Numbered from the stretch's first letter, positions 16,735 through 25,900 are shown. The stretch: DNA of 30,746 nt from D2472 sp964444385 (GCA_964444385.1 CAYUHD010000010.1:1-30746); one strand, 5' to 3'. Numbers and translations are program-made. The notes: generated by a model not told the origin, from the letters alone.

Positions 16735-17635
16735 TTTTTTTATGGGCTCTGGGGTGAGAGTTCTCATAAACTTTTTTCAGATGTTGATAATCAAGCCTAG
16801 TATATATTTGCGTAGTAGATAAAGAACTATGACCAAGTAATTCTTGAATGCTTCTTAAGTCTCCACTTGATTCAAGTAAGTGAGTTGCAAAACTGTGCCT
16901 TAACATATGAGGGTTTACAGGGGGCAGTCCTTGCATAAGAGCAATATTCTTAATTTTTTCTTGGACACTCCTTGCAGAGATTCGCCCGCCTCTTAAATTA
17001 ACAAATAAAGCCTCATCTTTTGTTGAAAGCTTTTTTCTTTCATTAAGCCACTCATCTATAGCGATCTGCGCGAAACGCCCAACTGGCACTAATCTTGTCT
17101 TAGAGCCCTTTCCTAACACCCTTAAGAAACTCTTATTCTCTTCGAAATCAGTTATGTTTGAATTTACAGCTTCTGAAACCCGCAATCCGCTTGAATAGAT
17201 AAGTTCAATAATTGCTAAATCTCTTTTTTCTTGTGCATTTTTAGGCTTGAAATTAAGTAACTGAGAAACTTCTTCAGGCGATAAGATGTTCGGAAGGTGG
17301 CTGGGAGATTTTGGCGAGTTAATTAACTCGAATGGCGAGTCAATTATAAGATCGCTTTTTTTTAAATAACTAAAAAATCCTTTAGTAGAGGATATGTGCC
17401 TTTGTATACTACGCGCACTAATATTTTTTTGGAAAAGATCCGCAATCCAAGTTGAACAAATTTCTTCTTTTAACATTTTGAAATCATTAACTCCAGAAGC
17501 CTCAGAAAATTTTGAGAATTTATTTAAGTCTCTTTTATATGAGCTGGTTGTATTCTCGCTTAGACCTTTAATATTTTTTAAAAAATCTAAATAATCAGCA
17601 ATCAGCGGAACAAGAAAATATTTATTTTCATTCAT
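16721..17635 (-). CDS. xerC: Tyrosine recombinase XerC
   Basis: 304 residues. The N-terminal SAM-like core-binding domain (1 to about 105) is followed by the catalytic domain. All active-site residues are present: Arg152 (SSGLRVSE), Lys176 (GKGSKT), His243 and Arg246 (HMLRHSFATHLLE), His269 (LLGHSSLSTTQ) and nucleophile Tyr278. XerC works with XerD at dif to resolve chromosome dimers. The dapF-DUF484-xerC order identifies it as XerC rather than XerD or an integrase. It overlaps DUF484 by four bases and yigB by 14. Confidence 0.95.
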   Translation of the reverse strand: MNENKYFLVPLIADYLDFLKNIKGLSENTTSSYKRDLNKFSKFSEASGVNDFKMLKEEICSTWIADLFQKNISARSIQRHISSTKGFFSYLKKSDLIIDSPFELINSPKSPSHLPNILSPEEVSQLLNFKPKNAQEKRDLAIIELIYSSGLRVSEAVNSNITDFEENKSFLRVLGKGSKTRLVPVGRFAQIAIDEWLNERKKLSTKDEALFVNLRGGRISARSVQEKIKNIALMQGLPPVNPHMLRHSFATHLLESSGDLRSIQELLGHSSLSTTQIYTRLDYQHLKKVYENSHPRAHKKNAEN

Positions 17636-18261
17636 ACCTCTTTTAATTCGAGGACTCTGACAATGACATCTCGAATGTACTCTATAAATGTTGTATCTCC
17701 ATCGCCAAGGTATTTAGTGGATTCATGAGAGCCTATCTTTAGCAGGCCAAAACCTTCTTTTAATTTCATAACACTTATAACAGCAGATTTAACAGAATCA
17801 CTTAAAAATAAAGCAAGCATTTTTTCTTTGGACAAAGGACCCATATGAATAGAGTCTTTATTCATATTCAAGTCAGTTTTATTTTCAAGATCTTGTAAAT
17901 CAGAATCTGAAAGGATTTCTAAGATACATACGTCAACTTTAAAGTTTTTTTCAAAAAATGATTCAACAGTCTTTTTTACTTCATTAAAATCTTTAGAGGT
18001 AATTAACGATAGGGTGAGATTTTTGGATTTAAAAAATAGCTCTTCATTTTCCTTTCCGGTTGATACAAAAGCTGAGAGCATGTCCATTAGCCTAGACTGC
18101 TCATATCTTAGTTTTCGGACTTGCATTTCTAGCAGTGAAGTGGCTCCCTCAGTATCATGTTTAAAGCTTAATTCGTTAACAAGAGATTCTCTAGAAACAA
18201 AGAAATCAGTATTTTCTAATAAGTAAAGCTCTATTTCTTTGGGATTTATTTTTTTAGCCAT
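17632..18261 (-). CDS. yigA: DUF484 family protein (YigA)
   Basis: 209 residues. The N-terminal part (INPKEIELYLLENTDFFV, then LLEMQVRKLRYEQSRL) matches the DUF484 family start, in which an initial helix is followed by a coiled coil, and the rest has the size and pattern of a GAF-like domain. No catalytic residues are evident. The family's molecular function is not established. Its gene is almost invariably between dapF and xerC in gammaproteobacteria, as here, overlapping dapF by 16 bases and xerC by four, so the products are made together. Confidence 0.88.
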   Translation of the reverse strand: MAKKINPKEIELYLLENTDFFVSRESLVNELSFKHDTEGATSLLEMQVRKLRYEQSRLMDMLSAFVSTGKENEELFFKSKNLTLSLITSKDFNEVKKTVESFFEKNFKVDVCILEILSDSDLQDLENKTDLNMNKDSIHMGPLSKEKMLALFLSDSVKSAVISVMKLKEGFGLLKIGSHESTKYLGDGDTTFIEYIRDVIVRVLELKEV

Positions 18262-19031
18262 ATTCCCTCACAGATAAATTCAGCCGGCCCAGTCATTTCA
18301 AGCTTACCATTTATTTTTTTAAGGCTCAGCTCGCCCCCCGCAGAAATAATTTTCAACGAAGCCCCATTTTTTATATTAAAGCTTGCAGTTGCAGCAGAAG
18401 CAGATCCACAGGATAAGGTTTCGCCAGCGCCCGCTTCATTTGTCCTTAACTCAAGGGCCTGCCCCCGTTTTGTATATAGAGAAATATTTACATCTTTAAA
18501 AAAGCCTCTTTTCCTTAGTTTTGATGAGAGTTCGTCTAAGTTATAAGAAAAAACTTTCTTTGTTTCTATGACCAAGTGACGATTTCCAGCATTAATAAAT
18601 TTATATTTTTTTACACCAGATTGATCTAAGAACCTAGCTTCTTGCTTAGGGACTATTACTTGAATAGGATGATCTAAAATTGCTTTTACTTTTTTAGTCC
18701 TTGTAGGCTGGATTAAGACAGGTTTTGATTCAGTGCCCAATAACAGAGGTTTTTTAGGTGCAAGAGCAGCATCCCAAATAAAAGCCCCAACTGATCTAAC
18801 GCCATTCATGCACAAGACCGATTCAGAACCATCTGAATTATAGAATTTCACAAAAAAATCATGATTAGATTTCGTGGGCGGATTTATAGTAATGAGCTGA
18901 TCAAAGCCCAGTCCTTTTTTCCTATCTCCCATTTTAATAATTTGAGATTTTGTTAATGAATTAGCTTTAGTTAGATTTTCAATGACAATAAAGTCATTGC
19001 CATTTCCATGCATTTTTTTAAATTTGATCAT
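18246..19031 (-). CDS. dapF: Diaminopimelate epimerase
   Basis: 261 residues, slightly short of the usual 274-280. It interconverts LL- and meso-diaminopimelate for lysine and peptidoglycan synthesis. Start KKMHGNGNDFIVIE matches the family MHGxGNDFxxxD. Both catalytic cysteines are there: Cys74 in SVLCMNGVRSVGAF and Cys208 in GAGETLSCGSASAAT. Their surroundings depart from the textbook CGNGARC and CGTGACA: Gly to Met, Ala to Val, Cys to Ser, and Thr to Ser. A good Shine-Dalgarno GAGGG (19041-19037) precedes the ATG at 19031. lysA is not adjacent. Gene order (lptM before, DUF484 after) supports DapF over other epimerases. Confidence 0.9.
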   Translation of the reverse strand: MIKFKKMHGNGNDFIVIENLTKANSLTKSQIIKMGDRKKGLGFDQLITINPPTKSNHDFFVKFYNSDGSESVLCMNGVRSVGAFIWDAALAPKKPLLLGTESKPVLIQPTRTKKVKAILDHPIQVIVPKQEARFLDQSGVKKYKFINAGNRHLVIETKKVFSYNLDELSSKLRKRGFFKDVNISLYTKRGQALELRTNEAGAGETLSCGSASAATASFNIKNGASLKIISAGGELSLKKINGKLEMTGPAEFICEGIWLKK

Positions 19032-19033
19032 CT

Positions 19034-19098
19034 AATCCCTCTTTAAGCGCAGTTAGCCCACCTTCTTTATAATTAAAATAATCCATCGTAGAGGGATT
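19034..19098 (-). promoter_or_regulatory. Long-range inverted repeat covering the dapF Shine-Dalgarno
   Basis: AATCCCTC at 19034-19041 and GAGGGATT at 19091-19098 are exact complements. On the minus-strand transcript the second copy begins at the lptM stop codon and the first contains the dapF ribosome-binding sequence GAGGG. Pairing would mask dapF translation unless a ribosome finishing lptM opens it, a plausible translational-coupling device (inference). Eight base pairs with a 49-base loop is modest. Confidence 0.35.
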
Positions 19099-19199
19099 TA
19101 AATATTGAAAAGAATCTCTGAAGGTATAGGAGCTTTCATTCCGCAACTTGCAACAATAAAAGAAACTAAGACTAAAAAGAAAAATAGGCGAATTTCCAT
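19098..19199 (-). CDS. lptM: LPS-assembly lipoprotein LptM (YifL-like), very short
   Basis: 33 residues, ATG at 19199, stop TAA at 19100-19098. The product begins MEIRLFFFLVLVSFIVASCG and continues MKAPIPSEILFNI: Arg4, a hydrophobic core, then the lipobox VASC with Cys19 as the lipidated residue. The following G-M-K-A-P-I parallels the LptM hallmark C-G-L-K-G-P-L. LptM helps the LptD-LptE translocon mature in E. coli, and its gene sits just upstream of dapF there, as here. The mature part is only about 15 residues, shorter than the enterobacterial protein. An in-frame stop upstream fixes this ATG as the only likely start. The ATG lies in the loop of a terminator-like hairpin, described separately. 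Confidence 0.75.
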   Translation of the reverse strand: MEIRLFFFLVLVSFIVASCGMKAPIPSEILFNI

Positions 19200-19208
19200 T
19201 CGCCTATT
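19172..19208 (-). terminator. Intrinsic terminator after ahcY, overlapping the lptM start
   Basis: On the minus strand AATAGGCGAA (19208-19199) pairs perfectly with TTCGCCTATT (19192-19183), leaving a six-base loop TGGAAA. A T-rich run (TTTTTCTTTTTAG when the last stem T is counted) follows. A 10-bp stem with U-tract 33 bases after the ahcY stop is a textbook rho-independent terminator. The A of the lptM ATG closes the stem and the rest lies in the loop; the only Shine-Dalgarno-like AGG is inside the stem. Confidence 0.8.
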
Positions 19209-19240
19209 ATGATTAATTTATTGAAAAAAAACTAATTAGA

Positions 19241-20635
19241 TTAGTATTTGTATTCTTCTTCTTTAAATGGTCCATCTACCGGCACATTGATATATTCAGC
19301 CTGTTCCCCGGTTAACTTCGTTATTGTGCCACCAAAGCCCTGAACCATTAGCTCAGCAACCTCTTCATCTAATTTTTTTGGAAGAACCTTCACAGTTAAC
19401 ATTTCGCTCTTCTTATCTGCATCATTGATGTTTGCAAAACCCTGTTCATATAAATACATTTGAGCTAGAACCTGGTTGGCAAATGATCCATCCATAATTC
19501 TGCTTGGGTGACCAGTTGCATTGCCTAAGTTAACCAGTCTGCCTTCAGCCAAAAGAATAATATAGTTTTTACCTTGCAGGTCTGGGGTTTCAGATGGTGA
19601 AGTATCTCTAAATATTCTATGGACCTGAGGTTTAATTTCCTCCCAATACCACTTATCACGCATAAATTGTGTATCAATTTCATTATCAAAGTGACCAATG
19701 TTGCAAATTACAGCAGCATTTTTAACGGATCGTAACATTGCCTCATCACAAACATTTACATTTCCAGTCGCGGTTACAATTAGGTCGGTGTCTTCTAAAA
19801 CTCTAAGGTTAATATCCTTCACATCTCCGGTTACAATACCGTCTTTGTATGTTGAGATAACTTCAAATCCGTCCATGCAAGCCTGCATTGCACATATAGG
19901 ATCAGACTCAACAACCCTTACAATCATTCCCTCTTGAGCAAGACTAAGAGCAGAGCCTTTGCCAACGTCCCCATAGCCTATCACCAATGCTTTTTTTGAA
20001 GAAAGAAACATATCAGTCCCTCTCTTTATTGCGTCATTAAGACTATGTCTGCAACCATATTTATTATCATTCTTAGATTTGGTGACCGAGTCATTTACAT
20101 TAATAGCTGGCACCTTAAGAGTTTCGCTTTCAAGCATTGCCTTGAGCCTATGAACGCCAGTAGTGGTTTCTTCTGATATACCATGAATAATTTCTAGTAT
20201 GTCGGGGAACTTGGTATGAACCATATGTGTTAGGTCACCACCATCATCTAAAATCATATTTGCATCCCATGGTTGACCATCTTTAATTATTGTTTGCTCT
20301 ATACACCAATCAAACTCTTCATCAGTTTGTCCTTTCCAGGCAAAAACTGGTATTCCAGCCGCAGCTATTGCTGCCGCTGCATGATCTTGAGTAGAAAAAA
20401 TATTACAACCTGACCAACGCACTTCAGCACCAAGGTCGACTAATGTCTCAATTAAAACTGCTGTTTGGATAGTCATGTGAATACACCCCATAACTTTTGC
20501 GCCCTTTAGTGGTTGTGCTTCTTTATATTTTGTTCTTAGGGCCATTAGCGCAGGCATTTCATTCTCAGCTAGAGAGATTTCTCTCCTGCCAAAATCTGCA
20601 AGGCTCATATCGGCTACTTTATAATCATTTTCCAT
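19241..20635 (-). CDS. ahcY: Adenosylhomocysteinase
   Basis: 464 residues, the proteobacterial length. It hydrolyses S-adenosylhomocysteine to adenosine and homocysteine, relieving inhibition of methyltransferases. Visible marks: KVADMSLADFGRREI at the start, MTIQTAVLIETL, CNIFSTQDHAAAA, NVNDSVTKSKNDNKYGCRHS with the substrate/cofactor region, the NAD-binding GYGDVGKGSA, and the C-terminal KLTGEQAEYI...PVDGPFKEEEYKY that completes the cofactor site of the neighbouring subunit. It lies 78 bases after metK in the same direction and supplies homocysteine to the divergently encoded MetH. A strong terminator follows. Confidence 0.97.
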   Translation of the reverse strand: MENDYKVADMSLADFGRREISLAENEMPALMALRTKYKEAQPLKGAKVMGCIHMTIQTAVLIETLVDLGAEVRWSGCNIFSTQDHAAAAIAAAGIPVFAWKGQTDEEFDWCIEQTIIKDGQPWDANMILDDGGDLTHMVHTKFPDILEIIHGISEETTTGVHRLKAMLESETLKVPAINVNDSVTKSKNDNKYGCRHSLNDAIKRGTDMFLSSKKALVIGYGDVGKGSALSLAQEGMIVRVVESDPICAMQACMDGFEVISTYKDGIVTGDVKDINLRVLEDTDLIVTATGNVNVCDEAMLRSVKNAAVICNIGHFDNEIDTQFMRDKWYWEEIKPQVHRIFRDTSPSETPDLQGKNYIILLAEGRLVNLGNATGHPSRIMDGSFANQVLAQMYLYEQGFANINDADKKSEMLTVKVLPKKLDEEVAELMVQGFGGTITKLTGEQAEYINVPVDGPFKEEEYKY

Positions 20636-20673
20636 AATTAATTCCAGTAAATTTTTGAAGCCATTTTACATAA

Positions 20674-20697
20674 AAAAGGGGCGTAAATGCACCTTTT
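20674..20697 (-). terminator. Imperfect hairpin with U-tract between metK and ahcY
   Basis: On the minus strand AAAAGGTGC (20697-20689) faces GCCCCTTTT (20682-20674) across ATTTAC, with one U-C mismatch, and two more T follow. It resembles a weak terminator or attenuator that could lower ahcY expression relative to metK. The A-U end pairs make it ambiguous. Confidence 0.4.
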
Positions 20698-20713
20698 AGT
20701 TAGATATTAAGTA

Positions 20714-21868
20714 TTATTGTGAAATCTCATCAGCCCTATCAGCTCTCTCCCAAGAAAGATCTATATCAGTTCTGCCAAAATGACCATAGGCCGCTGTAGG
20801 AAGATATATTGGTTTTTTAAGATCAAGCATATTGATTAAACTTTTTGGTCTTAAATCAAAATTTTCCTCAACAATTTTCTCAATAGCTTCTTTAGATATT
20901 TTTTCACTATCAAATGTATTTACATTAATTGACGTTGGTTTTGCGACTCCAATAGCATATGAAACTTGAATTTCACAAAAATCAGCCAAGCCGGCTGCAA
21001 CAATATTTTTAGCCACATATCTTGCTGCATAGGCAGCTGATCTATCTACCTTTGAAGGATCTTTTCCTGAAAAAGCTCCACCACCATGTCGAGCCATTCC
21101 ACCATATGTATCAACAATGATTTTTCTACCAGTAAGTCCACAATCTCCAACGGGGCCGCCAATAACAAATTTACCGGTAGGATTTATATAAATATCTGTT
21201 GAATCTAAAATCCATTCTTCTGGGACTATAGGCTTAATGATTTTGTTCATTACTTCAGACTTAATTTCTTCTTGGGTAACATCTTCATTATGTTGGGTTG
21301 AAAGAACTATTGCCGAAAGACCTTTGATAGTCTTTCCATTATCTTCATAAATGACACTTACTTGACTTTTAGCATCAGGCCTCAACCATTCTAGTTCACC
21401 GCTCTTCATAACATCAGCCTGCTTTTTAACAAGCCTATGAGATAAATCAATTGGTAGGGGCATGAGAGAATCAGTTTCTTTACAAGCATAGCCAAACATT
21501 AGCCCTTGGTCGCCTGCACCTTGCTCAAGGTCTTCGCCCTCACCTTCATTAACTCCTTGTGCTATATCAGGAGACTGTTGAAAAACCAGGTTTGTAAACT
21601 CACATGTATCACCATTAAATCCTAATTTATCATTGTCATACCCAATTTCATTGATTGTTTTTCTGACAATTGGTTCAAGATTAGGATTTCCATTTGAAGT
21701 GATTTCACCAGCAATATAAACCATATTATTTTTTATCATAGTTTCACATGCAACTCTGCTGTTAGGGTCTTCAGCTAAATATGCATCTAAAACTGCATCA
21801 GATATTTGATCGCAAACTTTATCTGGATGCCCCCCAGAGACAGATTCGGATGTAAAGATATAACTCAT
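20714..21868 (-). CDS. metK: S-adenosylmethionine synthase
   Basis: 384 residues, the same length as the E. coli enzyme. It makes SAM from methionine and ATP. Visible motifs: SESVSGGHPDKVCDQISDA at the start (ATP and metal binding), the GAGDQGLMFGYA hexapeptide region near 118-129, the P-loop-like GGGAFSGKDPSKVDRSAAY near 257-275, and the C-terminal DLSWERADRADEI. A good Shine-Dalgarno (AAGGAG) precedes the ATG at 21868. It lies 10 bases after metF, so the two are cotranscribed. No recognised SAM riboswitch lies directly in front of it; any control would act from upstream of metF. Confidence 0.97.
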   Translation of the reverse strand: MSYIFTSESVSGGHPDKVCDQISDAVLDAYLAEDPNSRVACETMIKNNMVYIAGEITSNGNPNLEPIVRKTINEIGYDNDKLGFNGDTCEFTNLVFQQSPDIAQGVNEGEGEDLEQGAGDQGLMFGYACKETDSLMPLPIDLSHRLVKKQADVMKSGELEWLRPDAKSQVSVIYEDNGKTIKGLSAIVLSTQHNEDVTQEEIKSEVMNKIIKPIVPEEWILDSTDIYINPTGKFVIGGPVGDCGLTGRKIIVDTYGGMARHGGGAFSGKDPSKVDRSAAYAARYVAKNIVAAGLADFCEIQVSYAIGVAKPTSINVNTFDSEKISKEAIEKIVEENFDLRPKSLINMLDLKKPIYLPTAAYGHFGRTDIDLSWERADRADEISQ

Positions 21869-21878
21869 AATTTTCTCC

Positions 21879-22694
21879 TTAGTTAATTAATGATAATTTA
21901 TCAAATATTTTTAGTAAAAGTGATGATTGGTTGAGGGTATAAAAATGAAAATTATTTATACCCATATTTTGAAGATCTTTGATTTGTTTAATGCAAATAT
22001 TTATTGCTGCTTGTTCATTTTGTGCCTCGTCATCTGAAAATTGCTCAACAATTTCAGCAGGCACACGTATACCACACTTTTTTGCCATATTGCGAAGACT
22101 ATTTATATTGTAAATGGGCATAATTCCAGCTGCTAACTCATTGTCGATTTTTCTCTTTGATATTTGATCAATTAGTTTTTTGTAATCTTTCATAGAAAAA
22201 CAAAACTGAGAAATACATTGATTTGAACCAGCAAAGGTTTTGTCTTCTAGTAACTTAAGATCAAAATCAAAACTCTCAGAATCAGGATGAGGCTCGGGGT
22301 ATGCAGATACAAAAACCTTTAAATTTAATTCCGTCAAAAATTTAACAAAATCTGCAGTATTATTAAAACCATCAGGATGAGCTTGAAATTTACTCTCAAG
22401 ACTATCGCCTCTTAAGGCAACTATTTTATTAACACCAAGAGATTTAAACACATTAATAATTTTTATCAGATCGCTTTTGCTTTTTCCCACTAGAGTTAAG
22501 TGCGCAGCTATATCAACATCGGTTCTCTCTTTAAAAGTTTTGATAAGATCAATACTTTTTTTTTGAGAGCCTCCCATTGCTCCATAAGTTATCGAAATAA
22601 AACTTGGTTTATGGATGCTGAGTATCGAAAATTCGTTAACAACTTTTTTATAGTCTAGATCCTTGGGAGGATAAAATTCATATGAAACTTTCAT
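21879..22694 (-). CDS. metF: Methylenetetrahydrofolate reductase
   Basis: 271 residues, shorter than E. coli MetF (296), mainly at the N-terminus. It reduces methylene-THF to methyl-THF with FAD, providing the methyl donor for MetH. Visible family marks are SYEFYPP (catalytic Glu region), ISITYGAMGG, KIVALRGD, FVSAYPEPHPDS, QCISQFCFSM and AAGIMPIYN. The start has a Shine-Dalgarno AGGTG about five bases before the ATG. It is the first gene of metF-metK-ahcY and diverges from metH across a 297-base spacer. Confidence 0.93.
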   Translation of the reverse strand: MKVSYEFYPPKDLDYKKVVNEFSILSIHKPSFISITYGAMGGSQKKSIDLIKTFKERTDVDIAAHLTLVGKSKSDLIKIINVFKSLGVNKIVALRGDSLESKFQAHPDGFNNTADFVKFLTELNLKVFVSAYPEPHPDSESFDFDLKLLEDKTFAGSNQCISQFCFSMKDYKKLIDQISKRKIDNELAAGIMPIYNINSLRNMAKKCGIRVPAEIVEQFSDDEAQNEQAAINICIKQIKDLQNMGINNFHFYTLNQSSLLLKIFDKLSLIN

Positions 22695-22991
22695 TTTTCA
22701 CCTAATTTAGGCGTCCCATTTAGCAGTTTAAGTATGCAAGCAGGAACAAATCACTTAATTAACGAAGGATATTAATCTCTTTCTTAAATAAATACAAACT
22801 TTCTTTAATTATATTTGCAAAAAAATTTCTAACCTTTATTATGGTTATTAATCGTAATTTGATCCTATTGCCGCGATTATAAAGAAAGTGCTAAAACGGA
22901 AATTATTCCCAGGATTTAACTAAACACTACAAGCATTAACTAATTTTTGAGAATGCTTGTAGTGCTAATTATGTTGCTTAGTTGAATATTA
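22695..22991. promoter_or_regulatory. Divergent metF / metH control region
   Basis: This 297-base gene-free, AT-rich stretch must hold both promoters. I see a strong hairpin near metH (separate entry) and possible pairing of ATCCT (22862-22866) with AGGAT (22911-22915). Inside that, ATTGCCG and CGGAAAT pair with one mismatch, which suggests a folded metH leader. GGAAATTATTCC (about 22899-22910) has GGAA/TTCC arms but does not match the MetR consensus TGAA-N5-TTCA. I found no B12-box, so a cobalamin riboswitch is not supported. No small ORF stands out. Confidence 0.6.
22925..22964 (+). promoter_or_regulatory. 13-bp perfect hairpin in the metH leader
   Basis: CACTACAAGCATT (22925-22937) and its exact reverse complement (22952-22964) enclose a 14-base loop. 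The hairpin ends 27 bases before the metH ATG. No U-tract follows, so it is unlikely to be an intrinsic terminator. It may be an RNA control element, an mRNA-stabilising 5' structure, or a dyad operator shared by metF and metH. Confidence 0.6.
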
Positions 22992-25900
22992 ATGATGAAT
23001 AATCTCGATACCTCATCAAGAAAAAAGTTAACTGAACTATTAGATTCTCAGATAGTTCTTTTAGATGGCGCCATGGGGACCATGATCCAAGCCTATGATT
23101 TGCAAGAAAAAGACTATAGAGGAGAACGATTTGCTGATTGGTCTATAGATCTTAAAGGAAATAATGATATTTTAAGCATTACTCAGCCAAAGATCATAGA
23201 AGATATTCACAAAGAATTTTTGGAAGCCGGGGCAAACATTATTGAAACCAATACATTTAACTCAAATGGCCCTTCAATGGCTGATTATGATATGGCAAAT
23301 CTTGTGCATGAGTTTAATTTCTCTGCTGCAGAAATTGCTCGTAAAAGCGTTGATAGCTTTAAAGAAAAAAATTCTAGGGAAGTTTTTGTTGCAGGAGTTT
23401 TGGGGCCAACCAACCGAACATGCTCATTAAGCCCAGATGTTGAAGATCCTTCTTTTAGAAATATTAACTTCGATCAATTAGTTGAAACATTTAAAGTGGC
23501 TACTTCAGCTTTATTAGACGGTGGAGCAGATCTTATTATGGTTGAAACAATCTTCGATACGCTTAATGCAAAAGCCGCTCTATTTGCCATAGATTTAGTT
23601 TCTGAAGAACGCAAAATTGATATCCCAATTATGATTTCAGGAACCATTACAGACGCTTCAGGCAGAACATTGTCAGGCCAAACGACTTCGGCTTTTTGGC
23701 ATTCCGTGAGACATGCTAAACCTATGTCGATTGGATTGAATTGTGCTTTGGGGGCATCTGAGTTACGACCATTTTTGCAAAAGCTCTCTCAAATTGCTGA
23801 TTGTTATGTTAGTGTTCATCCGAATGCAGGATTGCCAAATCAATTTGGCGAGTATGACCAGACTCCTGCGGAGATGGCTGAAATTATAAAAGAGTTTGGC
23901 ACAGATGGCTTATTTAATATTGTAGGAGGTTGTTGTGGAACAACTGCTGAGCATATTGAAGTTATTAAAAATGCTGTTAATGATTTTAGCCCAAGAGCTA
24001 TTCCAGTTTCTCCAAAATCAATGCTTTTAAGCGGGCTAGAGCCCTTAGAAATAAAGGAAGATAATCTTTTTATCAATATTGGCGAACGAACAAATGTTAC
24101 TGGTTCAGCCATTTTCAGAAAGCTCATCGAGGCCAATGATTATGAGGCTGCTATTCAAGTTGCTAGGCAACAGGTTGAAAGTGGCGCTCAGATGATCGAT
24201 ATCAACATGGATGAAGGCATGTTGGACTCTAAGTCAGCAATGATTAAGTTCCTAAACTTAATTGCTGGAGAGCCCGATATTTCAAGAGTCCCGATTATGA
24301 TTGATTCAAGCAAATGGGAAATTATAGAAGAGGGCCTAAAATGCATACAAGGCAAGGCAGTTGTTAATTCAATTTCCATGAAAGAAGGCGAGAAACAGTT
24401 TGTTGAACAAGCAAAGTTAGTTAAAAGATATGGGGCAGCTGTTGTTGTTATGGCGTTTGATGAAGAGGGACAAGCAGATACTCTTCATAGGAAAGTAGAA
24501 ATTTGTAAGCGCGCTTATACTATTTTGACTGAAGAGGTTGACATAGATCCTCATGATATTATTTTTGATCCAAATGTTTTTGCAGTTGCAACTGGAATAG
24601 AAGAGCACAACGAATACGGTCTTTCATTCATCCAAGCCTGTGCAGAAATAAAAAAAACTTGTCCTGGCGCATCTTTATCAGGCGGTTTATCAAATGTGTC
24701 TTTTAGCTTTCGAGGTAACAATGTTCTTCGCGAGGCGATGCATTCAGTCTTTTTATATCATTCAATAAAAAACGGCTTAACAATGGCGATTGTTAATGCC
24801 GGGCAACTCGCTATTTATGATGATTTACCAACAGAGCTTCGAGAGGCAGTCGAGGATGTTATTTTAAATCTGAGAGAAGATGCAACAGAAAGGTTGGTAA
24901 ATTTAGCGCCAAAATATGCCAGCGATAAAAGCGGATCTATGAGCAGTACAAATCAAGACTGGCGAAGTCTTGATGTAAACGAAAGATTAAATCATTCTTT
25001 AGTTAGTGGGGTAGACACCTTTGTGATTGAGGATGTTGAAGAGGCTAGACTATCTGCTGAAAAACCACTTGAGGTAATCGAAGGCCCATTGATGGATGGC
25101 ATGAATAAGGTTGGAGATTTATTCGGGGCCGGTAAAATGTTCTTACCTCAGGTTATAAAATCTGCCCGAGTCATGAAGAAAGCGGTTGCCTATTTAGTTC
25201 CATTTATCGAGGAAGAAAAAGGTGATGGGGAGATGCAAAGTAATGGCAAGATGGTCCTGGCGACTGTAAAAGGCGATGTGCATGACATAGGTAAAAATAT
25301 TGTCGGTGTTGTTTTGCAATGCAACAATTTTGAAGTTATAGACTTAGGAGTTATGGCCCCAACTCAAAAGATTTTAGATGTTGCAGAAAAGGAAAGCTGC
25401 GATCTTATTGGCTTATCAGGCTTAATCACTCCTTCGCTTGACGAGATGGTTGGGGTTGCAAAAGAAATGGAGCGTAGAAAGCTCTCAATCCCATTGTTAA
25501 TTGGTGGAGCAACCACAAGTCCTGCTCATACATCAGTAAAAATTGATCCTTCATACAGTGGAACAGTAGTTTATGTAAAGGATGCATCAAGAGCCGTTGG
25601 TGTCGCAAAGAGATTAGTTGGTGACCATGATGTATATGCAAAAGAGCTTACTTCAGCTCATGCAAATAAGCGTGAAGCATATGCTTCAAGAGCCAAATCA
25701 CCCCTTAGACCATTTCCAGAAGCGCAATCTCGTAAGCCAAGTTTAGATATGTTACTCAAGCCGAATGCGCCATTAAAACTTGGAATAACTAAGCTTAACC
25801 CAAGCCTAGAACAGCTTCATGAATTTATAGACTGGATGCCATATTTTAATGCATGGGAATTTAGTGGTCGCTTTCCTGACATTCTATCTGATCCTGTAAA

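Noticed and set aside
16735..16767. Longer yigB start
   Set aside because: It would deepen the xerC overlap to 47 bases and places eleven residues before the canonical HAD start KLITFDLDD.
22925..22964. Terminator or CRISPR-like repeat
   Set aside because: It is a single dyad with no U-tract and no further copies in the window.
22695..22991. Cobalamin riboswitch before metH
   Set aside because: No B12-box-like conserved segment was found by eye, and the hairpin seen does not match that architecture; a covariance-model scan would settle it.
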